DNA of 64,000 nucleotides from Moorena sp. SIOASIH (GTDB lineage: Bacteria > Cyanobacteriota > Cyanobacteriia > Cyanobacteriales > Coleofasciculaceae). Below, piece after piece: positions 26,012 through 34,782 of this stretch. The notes beneath the pieces were generated by a model. That model ran no database searches and was not told the origin of the DNA. It saw only the letters and a list, made by a program, of their open reading frames with translations. The stretch spans positions 496,001 through 560,000 of the forward strand of contig NZ_JAAHIH010000005.1 in the NCBI RefSeq assembly GCF_010671925.1, written 5' to 3'. Made by a program: the position numbers and the translations under genes. Position 1 is the first letter of the stretch. Every line of letters starts with the position of its first letter.

Positions 26012-26605
26012 ATGAACCCAACTCGCCAACGAATCCAAAACATTTTCAAATGGATAGTAGCCTCTGTCCTAATCCTGAGTCTCTTTGGATGTGCTGCCCT
26101 TCTAGATCAGTTAGGAATCGGGAATTACACTGTCAAACGGGTATCTGACGGGGATACCATTCTCGTCGCTGACAGGTTTGGCAAGGATGTCAAAGTTCGG
26201 TTTGCCTGTATCGACGCTCCAGAAATTGCCCATTCCAACAAAGAGAAGCAAAGCCGCAAATTGGTAGACAAAAGTCAATTCAAATGGGGAAATAAAGCCA
26301 AGGAGCGACTTCAGGAACTGGTCAAACAAAGCGATAATCAGGTAGTTTTGACCGTTACTGATACTGACCGCTATGGGCGCAGCGTCAGTGAAGTACGCTT
26401 AACCGATGGCACCTTTATCCAGGAAGTCCTAGTTAAAGAAGGACTAGCACAGGTATATCGACCCTATCTGAAAGATTGCCCCAGTGCGGAAATGGTCGAT
26501 AGTGCTGAAGCCAATGCCAAACGATATCGGCGAGGGTTGTGGCGAGACCCTAAGTTTGTTCCAGCTTGGGAATACCGTAGTTTAGCAAAAACTAAATCGT
26601 CCTGA
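26012..26605 (+). CDS. thermonuclease (SNase-fold) lipoprotein
   Basis: The 197-residue product starts at ATG 26012; the in-frame TTG at 26006 is less likely. It has a lipoprotein signal with lipobox LSLFGCAA. The SNase fold follows with catalytic residues visible: VKRVSDGDTILV (calcium Asp), VRFACIDAPE (Arg, Asp and Glu), DRYGRSVSEVRL (catalytic Arg) and GLAQVYRPY. These are the family's Ca-dependent nuclease positions. It should sit on the periplasmic face and degrade nucleic acids for nutrient recovery. It is monocistronic, with a MITE directly downstream. Confidence 0.9.
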   Translation: MNPTRQRIQNIFKWIVASVLILSLFGCAALLDQLGIGNYTVKRVSDGDTILVADRFGKDVKVRFACIDAPEIAHSNKEKQSRKLVDKSQFKWGNKAKERLQELVKQSDNQVVLTVTDTDRYGRSVSEVRLTDGTFIQEVLVKEGLAQVYRPYLKDCPSAEMVDSAEANAKRYRRGLWRDPKFVPAWEYRSLAKTKSS

Positions 26606-26689
26606 GTCGGAGAGTCTCTAGTTCCTTGAGTCTTTAGTCCTTAGAGAAATGAGTAATTTCCTCATAAATGTTTGTTGCAAAATGTTAAG

Positions 26690-26901
26690 GTAAGTATTCA
26701 GCTATCAGCGTGTCCCGTATCAGCTAATGCGCTACAGATGGTGCTACTTGAGGTGCTATCAGCTATCAGGGGCTTGTGGCCAAGCTACTTGAGGTGCTTT
26801 TGAATAAAATAAGCTGTTCGCTTAGCTTGAGCCTTGGCCTATGGCCAAGCTACGGGAATGGCTGACGGCTGACTGCTGACGGCTGAGAGCTGAATGCTTA
26901 C
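26690..26901. mobile_element. GTAAGCATTCAGC-family MITE copy 1 with 8-bp target duplication
   Basis: The ends are GTAAGTATTCAGC and GCTGAATGCTTAC, a 13-bp inverted repeat with one mismatch. Immediately outside lie two exact copies of ATGTTAAG (26682-26689 and 26902-26909), an 8-bp target-site duplication. The 212-bp core has GCTATCA/GCTGACG heptamers at the ends, two GCTACTTGAGGTGCT units and GGCCTATGGCC palindromes. No ORF is present, so it needs a transposase from elsewhere. Confidence 0.75.
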
Positions 26902-26947
26902 ATGTTAAGTAAGTTCATACATTGATCAAAACTAAGATTCAAAACTG

Positions 26948-27595
26948 ATGGTACTCTTCGGATTTAAGAAAAAGCTGACCGTGCCTACTCCTGAGCAAGC
27001 CTTACCCGGACGCTCAGAACTCATGCCAGTACCCGAGCGTCACTACGTCAACGGCAATCCTCTCAAACCCCCTTACCCTGATGGATTGCAAATGGCGATG
27101 TTTGGCATGGGATGTTTTTGGGGAGCAGAACGCCGATTCTGGCAACAAGAGGGAGTGTTCACTACCGCAGTAGGTTACGCTGCTGGAATTACCCCTAACC
27201 CCACCTATCAAGAGGTCTGTACAGGCATGACCGGTCACAATGAAGTAGTGCTGGTGGTATTTGACCCAAAGGTAATCAGTTACGAAGCACTCTTGAAAGT
27301 CTTCTGGGAAAGCCACAATCCCACCCAAGGCATGCGCCAAGGCAATGATACTGGTACTCAGTACCGTTCAGGAATTTATACCTATTCCGAAGACCAAAAG
27401 AAGCTAGCGGAAGCCTCACAAAACGCTTATCAGCAAGCTCTGAATGCCGGTGGTTATGGTAATATTACCACAGAGATTCTAGATGCTCCTGAGTTTTATT
27501 ACGCAGAGGGCTATCACCAGCAGTACCTGGCTAAAAATCCGAATGGGTATTGTGGTTTAGGTGGGACAAATGTGAATTGTCCTGCAATTTCATAA
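26948..27595 (+). CDS. msrA: peptide methionine-S-sulfoxide reductase A
   Basis: The 215-residue enzyme reduces methionine-S-sulfoxide in proteins. The catalytic motif is FGMGCFWGAER with the sulfenic-acid-forming Cys; VGYAAGITPNPTYQEVCTG and TGHNEVVLVVFDP are family hallmarks, and the C-terminal Cys in NGYCGLGGTNVNCP would serve as resolving residues. An N-terminal extension of about 45 residues precedes the core, as in many cyanobacterial MsrA proteins. Cytoplasmic, monocistronic. The partner reductase MsrB is not in the window. Confidence 0.96.
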   Translation: MVLFGFKKKLTVPTPEQALPGRSELMPVPERHYVNGNPLKPPYPDGLQMAMFGMGCFWGAERRFWQQEGVFTTAVGYAAGITPNPTYQEVCTGMTGHNEVVLVVFDPKVISYEALLKVFWESHNPTQGMRQGNDTGTQYRSGIYTYSEDQKKLAEASQNAYQQALNAGGYGNITTEILDAPEFYYAEGYHQQYLAKNPNGYCGLGGTNVNCPAIS

Positions 27596-27621
27596 GTTAT
27601 CACTTTTGTGGTTAACAGTAA

Positions 27622-27684
27622 TTAGTCATTGGTCATTTGTAAGTACCAAGAAACTTTGGTGGATTACAAATGACTAATGACTAA
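27622..27684. repeat. palindromic hairpin TTAGTCATT...AATGACTAA
   Basis: TTAGTCATTGGTCATTTGTAA is mirrored by TTACAAATGACTAATGACTAA across a 21-bp centre, with one mismatch. This 63-bp stem starts 27 bp after msrA and may end its transcript. It directly abuts the next MITE. Confidence 0.75.
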
Positions 27685-27688
27685 ATTT

Positions 27689-28070
27689 GTAAGCATTCAG
27701 CTGTCAGCTGTCAGCCGTCAGCTCAAAAAAAGGCGTTGCTGAATCTTTGAATGAATAGGAGTAGAGTGGGCATCCTGCCCGCCCGAAAATTGTAACAGGC
27801 AAGATGCCTGTTCCACCAAGATGCCCATTCTACAAAACGCTTAAAATCATTCCATTATTAAGCAATGCCCAAAAAAAAACCTCAAAAGGAAGAATTTAAT
27901 AGTTCGAGATTAATCAGAAGTTAAAGTCTGGGTAAAAGCCCATCAGTAGACGTAAATCACATTAAACGAATCCTTACCTCTTTGATTCAAAAGCACCTCA
28001 AGTAACGTGGCACAGGCTTCGACACTGGGGCGTAGCGCATCAGCTGATACGCGACACGCTGAATGCTTAC
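27689..28070. mobile_element. GTAAGCATTCAGC-family MITE copy 2, interrupted by another MITE
   Basis: The ends GTAAGCATTCAGC and GCTGAATGCTTAC are perfect 13-bp inverted repeats. The core contains the inverted CACCTCAAGTAAC motif and GTGGCACAGGCTTCGA, shared with the copy near 35137. A second element (27732-27869) sits inside. No target duplication is visible at its outer ends. Confidence 0.65.
27732..27869. mobile_element. GGCGTTGCTGAAT-ended MITE nested in another MITE
   Basis: The ends GGCGTTGCTGAAT and ATTAAGCAATGCC are imperfect inverted repeats typical of cyanobacterial IS ends. It is bracketed by CAAAAAAA on both sides (27724-27731 and 27870-27877), consistent with an 8-bp duplication, although the A-run weakens this. 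Inside is the hairpin GTAGAGTGGGCATC/GATGCCCATTCTAC (27771-27833). Confidence 0.65.
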
Positions 28071-28079
28071 GGGAACTGT

Positions 28080-29771
28080 ATGAGGAACAAAAAAATGAAT
28101 CATAAGCTTAAAACTTGGACTATAGGTTTTATAGTCGGTCTAGGATTAATCATTATTCCTATTTTACTATCCCCTGTCCTGTTTAATCCTCTAGTTTCAG
28201 CATCATCTGCCCAGGAAAAGGTTGAACTAGTAGAACTAAGAGATAATCTTGGGAATTATCATTATCCTATTTCCACTACCTCAGACTTAGCTCAAAAGTA
28301 TTTTGATCAAGGTTTAATTCTTGCCTACGGTTTTAATCATGCTGAAGCTGCTCGTGCTTTTCAAGAAGCAAGTAGGCTAGATCCTAATTGTGCCATGTGC
28401 TACTGGGGATTAGCTTATGTTCAAGGACCAAATATCAATGCACCAATGGCAGATGAACAAGTACCAGAGGCTTGGCAAGCAATTCAACAAGCGATCGCAC
28501 TAAGTAATAAGGCATCTCCAAAGGAACAGGCTTATATTAAAGCTTTAGCACAGCGTTATTCGGAACAAGCAATGGCAGATCGTTCCTCCCTTGATCTAGC
28601 TTATGGTCAAGCAATGAAGCAGGTTGTTCAAGATTATCCTGATGATTTAGATGTCGCAACTTTATACGCAGAATCCCTCATGGATACCATGCCTTGGGAC
28701 TACTGGCAGGATAATGGGGAGCTCAAACCAGAAGCCAAGCCAATTTTAGCAACATTAGAATCAGTTTTAGAAAGAAATCCTAAGCATCCGGGAGCTACTC
28801 ACTTCTATATCCATGCCACTGAGAAAGAACAACCCAAATTAGCCATAGAAGCTGCTGATAATCTCCGAAATCTCGTTCCCGCTTCAGGACATTTAGTCCA
28901 TATGCCCTCTCACATCTATATTCGAGTGGGACGTTACCAAGATGCTGTTATTGCTAATCAAAAAGCAGTTATGGCGGATCGTAATTATCTGGCATCCCCC
29001 CATCCTCAAAGTATTTATACTATTGCTTATGTTCCTCATAACTACCATTTCCTCTGGTTTGCAGCGGTAATGAGTGGACAAAGTGAGATAGCAATGGCAG
29101 CAGCACAACAAACAGCAGCAGTTGATCCAAGTCTGATGGCTAATCCAGGGTTATCTGGTAAAATACAACATTTTTCTGTTGTTCCACTTTATACGGAAGT
29201 GCGCTTTGGAAAATGGGATAAAATTCTAGAGACACCTGCACCAAAAACTGATCTGAAATATGCTACCGGTGTTTGGCATTATGCTAGAGGTATGGCTTTC
29301 ACGTCTCAAGGTAAGAAAGAAGAAGCTAATCAAGAATTAGCTAAATTACAAGCTTTAGTTGCTGATCCTGATTTAGAAGAACTTAAAATATCGAGTTTGA
29401 ATTCTACTCCTAGTGTTCTTAAAATTGCCCTTGAAGTCTTAACCGGTTCAATTGCTACTCTTGAGCAAGATTATACTACAGCAACTAGTCACTTAAAAAA
29501 TGCGGTTACCCTAGAAGATAAGCTGGTTTATAATGAACCACCAGATTGGTATTCTCCTACCCGTAATTTGCTAGGCACAATCCTGCTTCAAGGGAATCAG
29601 CCAGAGCAAGCAGAGCAAGTTTTTCGTGATGATTTAGATATTTATCCCGAAAATGGTTGGTCATTACATGGTTTAGCACAAAGTTTGCAAGCACAAGGAA
29701 AAACAGCAGAAGCAGAAACTATACAACAGCAATATCAACAAGCGTGGCACTATGCTGATATCGCTTTATAA
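28080..29771 (+). CDS. membrane-anchored TPR-repeat protein
   Basis: The 563-residue protein has an N-terminal signal anchor (residues about 13-35) and then tetratricopeptide-like helices throughout (FNHAEAARAFQEASRLDPNC, HPGATHFYIHATEKEQPKLA, GWSLHGLAQSLQAQGKTAEA). CAMCYW and HMPSHIYIRVGRY are conserved in a poorly characterised family of bacterial TPR proteins. No enzyme domain is visible. A second start at ATG 28095 with AGGA upstream is equally good. The 5' end begins only 10 bp after a MITE end, so the promoter may lie in the MITE. Confidence 0.82.
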   Translation: MRNKKMNHKLKTWTIGFIVGLGLIIIPILLSPVLFNPLVSASSAQEKVELVELRDNLGNYHYPISTTSDLAQKYFDQGLILAYGFNHAEAARAFQEASRLDPNCAMCYWGLAYVQGPNINAPMADEQVPEAWQAIQQAIALSNKASPKEQAYIKALAQRYSEQAMADRSSLDLAYGQAMKQVVQDYPDDLDVATLYAESLMDTMPWDYWQDNGELKPEAKPILATLESVLERNPKHPGATHFYIHATEKEQPKLAIEAADNLRNLVPASGHLVHMPSHIYIRVGRYQDAVIANQKAVMADRNYLASPHPQSIYTIAYVPHNYHFLWFAAVMSGQSEIAMAAAQQTAAVDPSLMANPGLSGKIQHFSVVPLYTEVRFGKWDKILETPAPKTDLKYATGVWHYARGMAFTSQGKKEEANQELAKLQALVADPDLEELKISSLNSTPSVLKIALEVLTGSIATLEQDYTTATSHLKNAVTLEDKLVYNEPPDWYSPTRNLLGTILLQGNQPEQAEQVFRDDLDIYPENGWSLHGLAQSLQAQGKTAEAETIQQQYQQAWHYADIAL

Positions 29772-29787
29772 CCTCAGTTCTATTGCG

Positions 29788-30279
29788 TCAACTAGAAAAC
29801 TTCTCTAATACATCCTTTAGCGCTGGTGGTAATTTGCGCATAATCTTACCCTGCTCTCGGTCAACGGGTACTAGAGTCACACGACCGGTTAAGTAAAGTT
29901 CTGTCCCATCATGGGATTGAATTCGATAATTCCACTTCATACGGACATCTTTCATTTCCGCGATCGCTGTCTTGACAACTGCTTCTGTGCCCATTGGCAT
30001 TGCCCGGTGATAGCGTAAAGAAAGTTCTACTACCGGTAAATCACATCCTAGCCTGACGAGATCACTATAATCCATACCCATCAAGCGTAAGTACTCCACC
30101 CTCGCTTCTTCCATCCAGCGAAGGTAGGTACCATGCCAGACTATACCAGCATAGTCAGTGTGGTGGGGATGGACTCGCACTGGATAGTCAAACCATTTTT
30201 TTTTGCTGGCGATTAGCTCATGGCTTGCCATGGTATTGTCTAGCTGTTCTTGAGCTGAGGTTTGGGGTGTTTCTGACAT
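29788..30279 (-). CDS. hotdog-fold acyl-CoA thioesterase
   Basis: The 163-residue protein has the 4-hydroxybenzoyl-CoA thioesterase/YbgC-type active-site motif HHTDYAGIVWHGTYLRWMEEAR (central part) with the catalytic Asp, then LPVVELSLRYHRAMPMGTE and LYLTGRVTLVPVDREQG. In cyanobacteria a related enzyme hydrolyses 1,4-dihydroxy-2-naphthoyl-CoA in phylloquinone synthesis, but this assignment is not certain from sequence. It is convergent with the TPR gene. The first 20 residues are untypical, so translation may begin at the internal MASHELIASKKKW. Confidence 0.85.
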   Translation of the reverse strand: MSETPQTSAQEQLDNTMASHELIASKKKWFDYPVRVHPHHTDYAGIVWHGTYLRWMEEARVEYLRLMGMDYSDLVRLGCDLPVVELSLRYHRAMPMGTEAVVKTAIAEMKDVRMKWNYRIQSHDGTELYLTGRVTLVPVDREQGKIMRKLPPALKDVLEKFSS

Positions 30280-31003
30280 GGATCAACTTAATCGTTACTG
30301 GTATGGTGATCGTATATGGTGATCCTATTCTGTTAGAGCTAGATCAGATCAGCGCTCAGTTGTTGCTGATTCGGGATCTACTTCGGGCAAGTCTAATCCT
30401 GACAGATCAAAGTAAGCGATCGCGTCCGTCTCAAAAAGTCAATCACTGTTTACCATCATCCTACTGATCGTAATCAGAACCTATCCTTATATCATGTCGG
30501 GATAATTACCCTTAATCAAAATCTCCCCCATCTGGCCATCTCCCCATCTCCCCTCACTTCCCACCCTCCCCACACTTCCCACACTTCCCACCCTCCCTCT
30601 AATTATGGGTATTCAACCTGACTTGATATTAACCCTGTGTTGGGAGGGTTAGGAGTAACCTGGTCAGGATTTGGTAACTAAATAGATACCCTGAAAGCGA
30701 TCGCACCCGGTCCCATTCAGGGTATCTGCTCACAGGTCGCCATGGTTTCTTCTCATGAGTTTCTTCTGATGCTACCAGTAGGGTGCGTTACTGAAGCACC
30801 CTAGGTTTTAGGGAATTTTCCGGCTTTTTATGCCAGGTCTGACCAGAGCTTTTTTTTAATTTTTGTAAAGATTAAACAATCCACTGCGTAAATCCTGGAT
30901 GGGCTTGAGAAATGTAAGTAGAGGTTGAATTCGAGTCAGCCAATGACCGAGACACCTCAGTATTAACATTACAAACTTCAAGGTTCAAACCAGGAAATTT
31001 ATC
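30280..31003. other. intergenic region with low-complexity repeats and hairpins
   Basis: Contains C-rich CCCACACTT/CCCACCCTC runs near 30525-30600. It has a hairpin AGATACCCTGAA/TTCAGGGTATCT (30683-30730) enclosing a HIP1 site, and a smaller TAGGGTGC/GCACCCTA hairpin at 30779-30802. A 54-codon frame at 30303 has no protein features. The promoter of the secreted protein gene at 31004 probably lies near 30940. Confidence 0.5.
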
Positions 31004-31456
31004 ATGTTTCGTAGTAAAGTAGTCATTGCGTCTGTAGTTCTATCTTTGGGTGTAATCAGCCTCGGTATTCCTCAAGGCAAAGCCTTAGCACAAGATACTA
31101 ACGCGCCTCGTCCCACCCCTCCGAGCAACCAACAATTTACTTTAACCACTACCCCCACCCCCAGTGCAAAAACCGTATTTGCTGTAGTCACCAGGAACGG
31201 CGCACTCAGTCGCGGATTCGGTGCCAGCCGAGCCCGAAAAGTTCTGAACGGTCGGTACGAAGTCTTCTTCAACCGGGATGTCCGTCGGTGTGCCTACACT
31301 GCTACTTTGGGTACTACAGGCGTTGGCACTGAACCATCTGGTGAAGTTACTGTAGCCACACGCGCTGGCACCACCAATGGGGTTTGGGTTGCTACTAACA
31401 ATTCTAGTGGAAATGCCGTAGATCGTAACTTCCACCTTGCTGTACATTGCCCCTAG
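31004..31456 (+). CDS. small secreted protein of unknown function
   Basis: The 150-residue product has a cleavable signal peptide (VVIASVVLSLGVISLGIPQG...ALAQ), a Pro/Thr-rich linker, and a compact domain of about 90 residues (FAVVTRNGALSRGFGASRAR, GRYEVFFNRDVRRCAYTATL, NFHLAVHCP). The two Cys residues probably form a disulfide. The pattern resembles a small beta-sandwich domain found in other secreted bacterial proteins, but I cannot name it. Periplasmic or extracellular location is expected. Confidence 0.75.
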   Translation: MFRSKVVIASVVLSLGVISLGIPQGKALAQDTNAPRPTPPSNQQFTLTTTPTPSAKTVFAVVTRNGALSRGFGASRARKVLNGRYEVFFNRDVRRCAYTATLGTTGVGTEPSGEVTVATRAGTTNGVWVATNNSSGNAVDRNFHLAVHCP

Positions 31457-31934
31457 GCTGCTTAGAAGCTATCCAAAAATTTGTCTTGGGGGGTTGTGGA
31501 GCTTACTTTAGACCACAAGCCGTCTAAAGGATTACTGAAGTAATTTACCAGTAATTTCCCCACTCTCACCCAACCATTAAATAATTTTTCGGATAACTTC
31601 TGAGTAGTTTCTACAATATGCTAGTCTTTTATGCCTTTTTTGCCCCACTGTGTCAACCGTGGGGCTACACAAACCCAGCCAGCCTCAGGAACTAGAGACT
31701 AAATAGGGTTGCACCTGGATTTAGGATCCCTATCAACCTAGGTTGATGTAGTTGATGTAGGGTGGGCAGTGCACCAGACCGATAATCAAGCTGGCAAACC
31801 GCGTTGGTAGGCACTGCCCACCCGAAGATTAATCTAGTAATCACCCTCAACCACCAAGGTTCCCCACTTGGAGAACTTGAGCTGAGGGTTCCCACCCTGA
31901 CCATTTATCCTGTAATCAGTTTGAGAAGGTGACC
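31457..31934. other. intergenic region with GGGTGGGCAGTGC palindrome
   Basis: The main content is an imperfect palindrome at about 31756-31823 (TAGGGTGGGCAGTGC mirrored by GGCACTGCCCACCC), another cyanobacterial hairpin type. It may be a short mobile palindrome. No gene is seen. Confidence 0.55.
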
Positions 31935-32402
31935 ATGATGGTTAAATTTTGGTCTTTGTCCCTTGCTTTAGAAGCTGCCTCAATCCTGCTAATTGTTCCC
32001 AAGGCGTTTAGCCTGCCACTGACGCTTGCCTCTGGCTTCTCCCCTGTACCCAGCACAGAGATTGAGCTACCAGTTTGCTACATGCAAACCGATAATGGCA
32101 CCCTTGTAGATCTTACTAGTCTATGCGGCATCTCAGACTCCAAAGTAGTCATTAGCGAAGTAAGTTTCCAAAATGACCGTCTTATCGGTCGTGTAGTCAA
32201 CAAAACTGACAAAACTGTCTACTCGACCCGAGTAAACTATCAAATTCTCGATGATGACGGCAGTGTAATTGGCACGAGCTCCATGTATACTAATCCCCCT
32301 AACCTCAGTGCTGGAGAAAGTGCTACTTTCGAGACGGAAATGTGGGGTGGTCGGGAATTAAAAACCACATCCGTTGACTGGGATCGTAAACCGACTCCAT
32401 GA
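31935..32402 (+). CDS. secreted FxLYD-like domain protein
   Basis: Starting at ATG 31935 (AGAAGG five bases upstream) the product is 155 residues. A signal peptide ends near KAFSLPLTLA. Two Cys (LPVCYMQ and SLCGIS) flank a short loop. The body (NDRLIGRVVNKTDKTVYSTR, VNYQILDDDGSVIGTSSMYT, LSAGESATFETEM) is an FxLYD-type beta-sandwich that contributes to surface proteins. The in-frame GTG at 31929 is less likely. Function unknown. Confidence 0.75.
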   Translation: MMVKFWSLSLALEAASILLIVPKAFSLPLTLASGFSPVPSTEIELPVCYMQTDNGTLVDLTSLCGISDSKVVISEVSFQNDRLIGRVVNKTDKTVYSTRVNYQILDDDGSVIGTSSMYTNPPNLSAGESATFETEMWGGRELKTTSVDWDRKPTP

Positions 32403-32772
32403 TTTCGATATCAATTCACGCTTTTGAGGCACAAATTGCTGAGCAACTGAACCTAAGTATGTGGTCTTTAGCTGAATGCTTACCACTGAATCCCACATAA
32501 TAATGTTATCAATAAATTGAAAATTGAAAGTTTTAAATTAATAACTAAAAATTAACTACGGCGGTTTGCATAACTATCAGGTACACAGCCTTGTTTTCCC
32601 TGTTCCCTGTTTCCTGTTCCCTGCTCCCTGCTCCCTGTTCCCTAAAAACCCAGAACTATGTACTTAACCAAATCGCAAACCGCTATAACAATTAACTAAC
32701 AATTAACGATTTACCTGACTACGAAGTGATTAACAGTCGGAGATATTAGATTCAGATTTGAGTGAACAATCA

Positions 32773-32810
32773 ACCCACCCCTTGAGCTTAAGCATAAGGG
32801 GTGGGTTTTT
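32773..32810. terminator. hairpin terminator downstream of propeller gene 1
   Basis: An 11-bp stem ACCCACCCCTT/AAGGGGTGGGT is followed by T5 on the plus strand, and is less T-rich on the minus strand. A near-identical copy lies at 35841, so it belongs to the duplicated segment and may serve the convergent minus-strand propeller gene. In this copy a 273-bp insertion separates it from that gene. Confidence 0.65.
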
Positions 32811-32814
32811 CTTG

Positions 32815-33090
32815 ACTTTAATTACAAGAGTAAGGGAGTAGCAAAAAAATAAAATACCAGTTTTTAGCTTGTAGGGTGGGCAAAAACAGTTTGTTTCTTT
32901 TGATTATTCTAAATTAAGCACTACGCATTAAAGTTAGGACATTGATACAAGCTGAAACGCTAATGCACGTAAACTTTTGCCTCTTGCCCGCCCCCCTTCT
33001 TAAGGGGGGTTAGGGGGGATTCCTCTTGCCCTTGCGCGTAGCGCTATATTACTTTGCCCACCCTACTTTAATTGGTATTTTTTTTACACT
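32815..33090. mobile_element. 273-bp palindromic insertion with nested TATAGC MITE
   Basis: Present here but absent from the sister copy of the duplicated segment. It is bounded by two copies of ACTTTAATTACAA. The outer arms AAAATACCAG...GTAGGGTGGGCAAA mirror TTTGCCCACCCTAC...TTGGTATTTT. Its centre is a TATAGC-family MITE (32915-33048). The insertion pushes the terminator away from the gene. Confidence 0.75.
32915..33048. mobile_element. TATAGC-family MITE copy B
   Basis: The left end is AAGCACTACGCATTAAAG and the right end GCGTAGCGCTATA. The core CGCTAATGCACGTAAACTTTTGCC matches copies A and C. The heptamer array is interrupted by a CCCCCCTTCTTAAGGGGGG hairpin. Confidence 0.7.
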
Positions 33091-33124
33091 TTAATTACAA
33101 CAGTAAAGCTAGCTGCTGACTATC

Positions 33125-34456
33125 CTAGACGTAGAAGGAGAAGTTGAGATCTGGAACCGTATCGATCTCGACAATATTACCCAGTGAGTTATTCTCGATC
33201 ATCCACATGCCATTCCGTCCTTGGGAATTACGGAAGAAGAAATCATCAATACCATCTCGGTTAGCGTCATAGGCACCACGGAATTCCCAAGGACCGTCTG
33301 CTGGTCGGGCATCGATCAGCACTGGCTCCTGGAAAACAGTACCATTGAGCTTCCAGTAGGCAAACTCTTGGGTATTCATATTTTCCCAGATAGCATCTGC
33401 GTTACCATCGCCATCCATGTCTCCAGCCGCAACTAATTGCCAGGGATCACTAGGTGATATGATCATATTTTGACCATTGGTGTCCGTAATAAAGGTAGCA
33501 TTCTGAAACCCGGTTTCATCTATCTCCCAAACAGCAATTTCCCCGGTGGATGTGTTGTACCAGAAGATTTCTTCTGCACCACCACCGTTAACATCTCCGG
33601 TGCCACGGATTTCCCAGTTGAGGTCTGATCCTGGCTGACCTGCTGGTGCCTGAGTAATTATTGCATCCTGGAACTCGGAGCGTTCCATGTTCCAAACCGC
33701 AACACCCCCGGTTAGGGTATCACGCCACAGAGGATTCCTGATACCATCCCCTAAATCCACAACACCACGGGCTTTAAATCCAGTGTTCTCTGGTACCAAC
33801 ACCTCCTGACCACTTTGATCTGTAATGAACGCTGTCGTCTCAACGCTAGTGCCCTGGCCATTTAGAGTCCACAAAGCAACTTGTCCATTGACAGGATTAT
33901 GCCAGAACAGATCCACACTGGGGATTCGGGTAATTTCAATGGCATCAAGTCGCCCTCGCTCGAAAGTTCCGTCACCATTTTCGTCGGTAAAGTTACCATT
34001 GCTATTTGCTAGTACCGAGATTTCTATTTGATCCCCTGGAGCAAGGTCTATGTTCTGAAAAATGGCATTTGGATTAGCCTCAGCACTTAGAGTGCCACTT
34101 GAATTGCCACCGCTCAGAGGGACATAATTCCTTGGCTCAGCTGTTGGCTCAGGTCTATTGGCAGGTAAGTTTAGATTATAAACATATGTACCAACTACCT
34201 GTCCATTGACACTAAATTCCAGTGGAGAGTCCCCATCTTCTTCGTCAAAGTAGGCAATACTAATATCGTACTTACCAGCCGGTCCATCCTGTGCTGTCCA
34301 TGTAAATGTCAGGACACCAGGAACTGGAACCGGGTTATCAAAGTTTGAGATCTCGACGGCTCGACCCCCTGAAGCAACGAGATCAATATTGTTGAAACCG
34401 GTTATCCCGTAGTTTTCTCGCGTAACGCGAGGACCTTCTGCTTCAATTAGAACCAT
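33125..34456 (-). CDS. CBM-like / FG-GAP beta-propeller protein, paralog 1
   Basis: Translation most likely starts at ATG 34456 (MVLIEAEG...), since the six residues before it in the longer frame start with TTG. The N-terminal 150 residues form a carbohydrate-binding-module-like beta-sandwich (IEAEG, GPAGKYDISIAYFDEEDGDS, LAPGDQIEISVLA). Residues about 180-440 are at least five FG-GAP/VCBS-type blades (DLFWHNPVNGQVALWTLNGQ, EEIFWYNTSTGEIAVWEI, AAGDMDGDGNADAIWEN). Calcium-binding DxDGxG loops are seen. There is no signal peptide. It is the older or younger sister of the gene at 35920; function is unknown, with surface glycan binding the likeliest guess. Confidence 0.85.
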   Translation of the reverse strand: MVLIEAEGPRVTRENYGITGFNNIDLVASGGRAVEISNFDNPVPVPGVLTFTWTAQDGPAGKYDISIAYFDEEDGDSPLEFSVNGQVVGTYVYNLNLPANRPEPTAEPRNYVPLSGGNSSGTLSAEANPNAIFQNIDLAPGDQIEISVLANSNGNFTDENGDGTFERGRLDAIEITRIPSVDLFWHNPVNGQVALWTLNGQGTSVETTAFITDQSGQEVLVPENTGFKARGVVDLGDGIRNPLWRDTLTGGVAVWNMERSEFQDAIITQAPAGQPGSDLNWEIRGTGDVNGGGAEEIFWYNTSTGEIAVWEIDETGFQNATFITDTNGQNMIISPSDPWQLVAAGDMDGDGNADAIWENMNTQEFAYWKLNGTVFQEPVLIDARPADGPWEFRGAYDANRDGIDDFFFRNSQGRNGMWMIENNSLGNIVEIDTVPDLNFSFYV

Positions 34457-34679
34457 AAGATAGTTTTTTCCCAAAAGTTATCTTTGTTTAGACTGGTTGG
34501 CTTTTCTTTTCCGTCCTGATGCACCAAAAAATTATAATTACTCCATCCCAACTCAGTCCCAACTCAGTAAGTTACGGGATGTGTAACTTACAAAACTGGC
34601 ATTACTTAAAGTCCCTGCCATGAGATGGGATAAGAGTCTGTGAACTTTGTCTGTGAACTTTTGGGGAAAATTTAATCAT

Positions 34680-34742
34680 GCTTATCGATGTATCTAGGGT
34701 ACAATACCTTTCTAGATAGCTATTTCTATATACATCGATAAG
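34680..34742. promoter_or_regulatory. inverted repeat upstream of propeller gene 1
   Basis: CTTATCGATGTA at 34681 is mirrored exactly by TACATCGATAAG ending 34742. The sister copy at 37610-37682 keeps the arms with one change. An operator or a stem in a 5' leader are both possible; it lies about 225-290 bp before the ATG. Confidence 0.4.
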
Positions 34743-34782
34743 GGTAAAACACCCCTTTTAATAGTTCAAAGATGTCCTGCTC

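Noticed and set aside
30303..30467. Short plus-strand frame (54 codons) overlapping the thioesterase upstream region
   Set aside because: No ribosome binding site or recognisable sequence; it runs into repeat-like DNA.
31756..31823. Riboswitch candidate before the FxLYD-like gene
   Set aside because: It is a simple interspersed palindrome (GGGTGGGCAGTGC type) with no aptamer features and lies more than 100 bp from the start.
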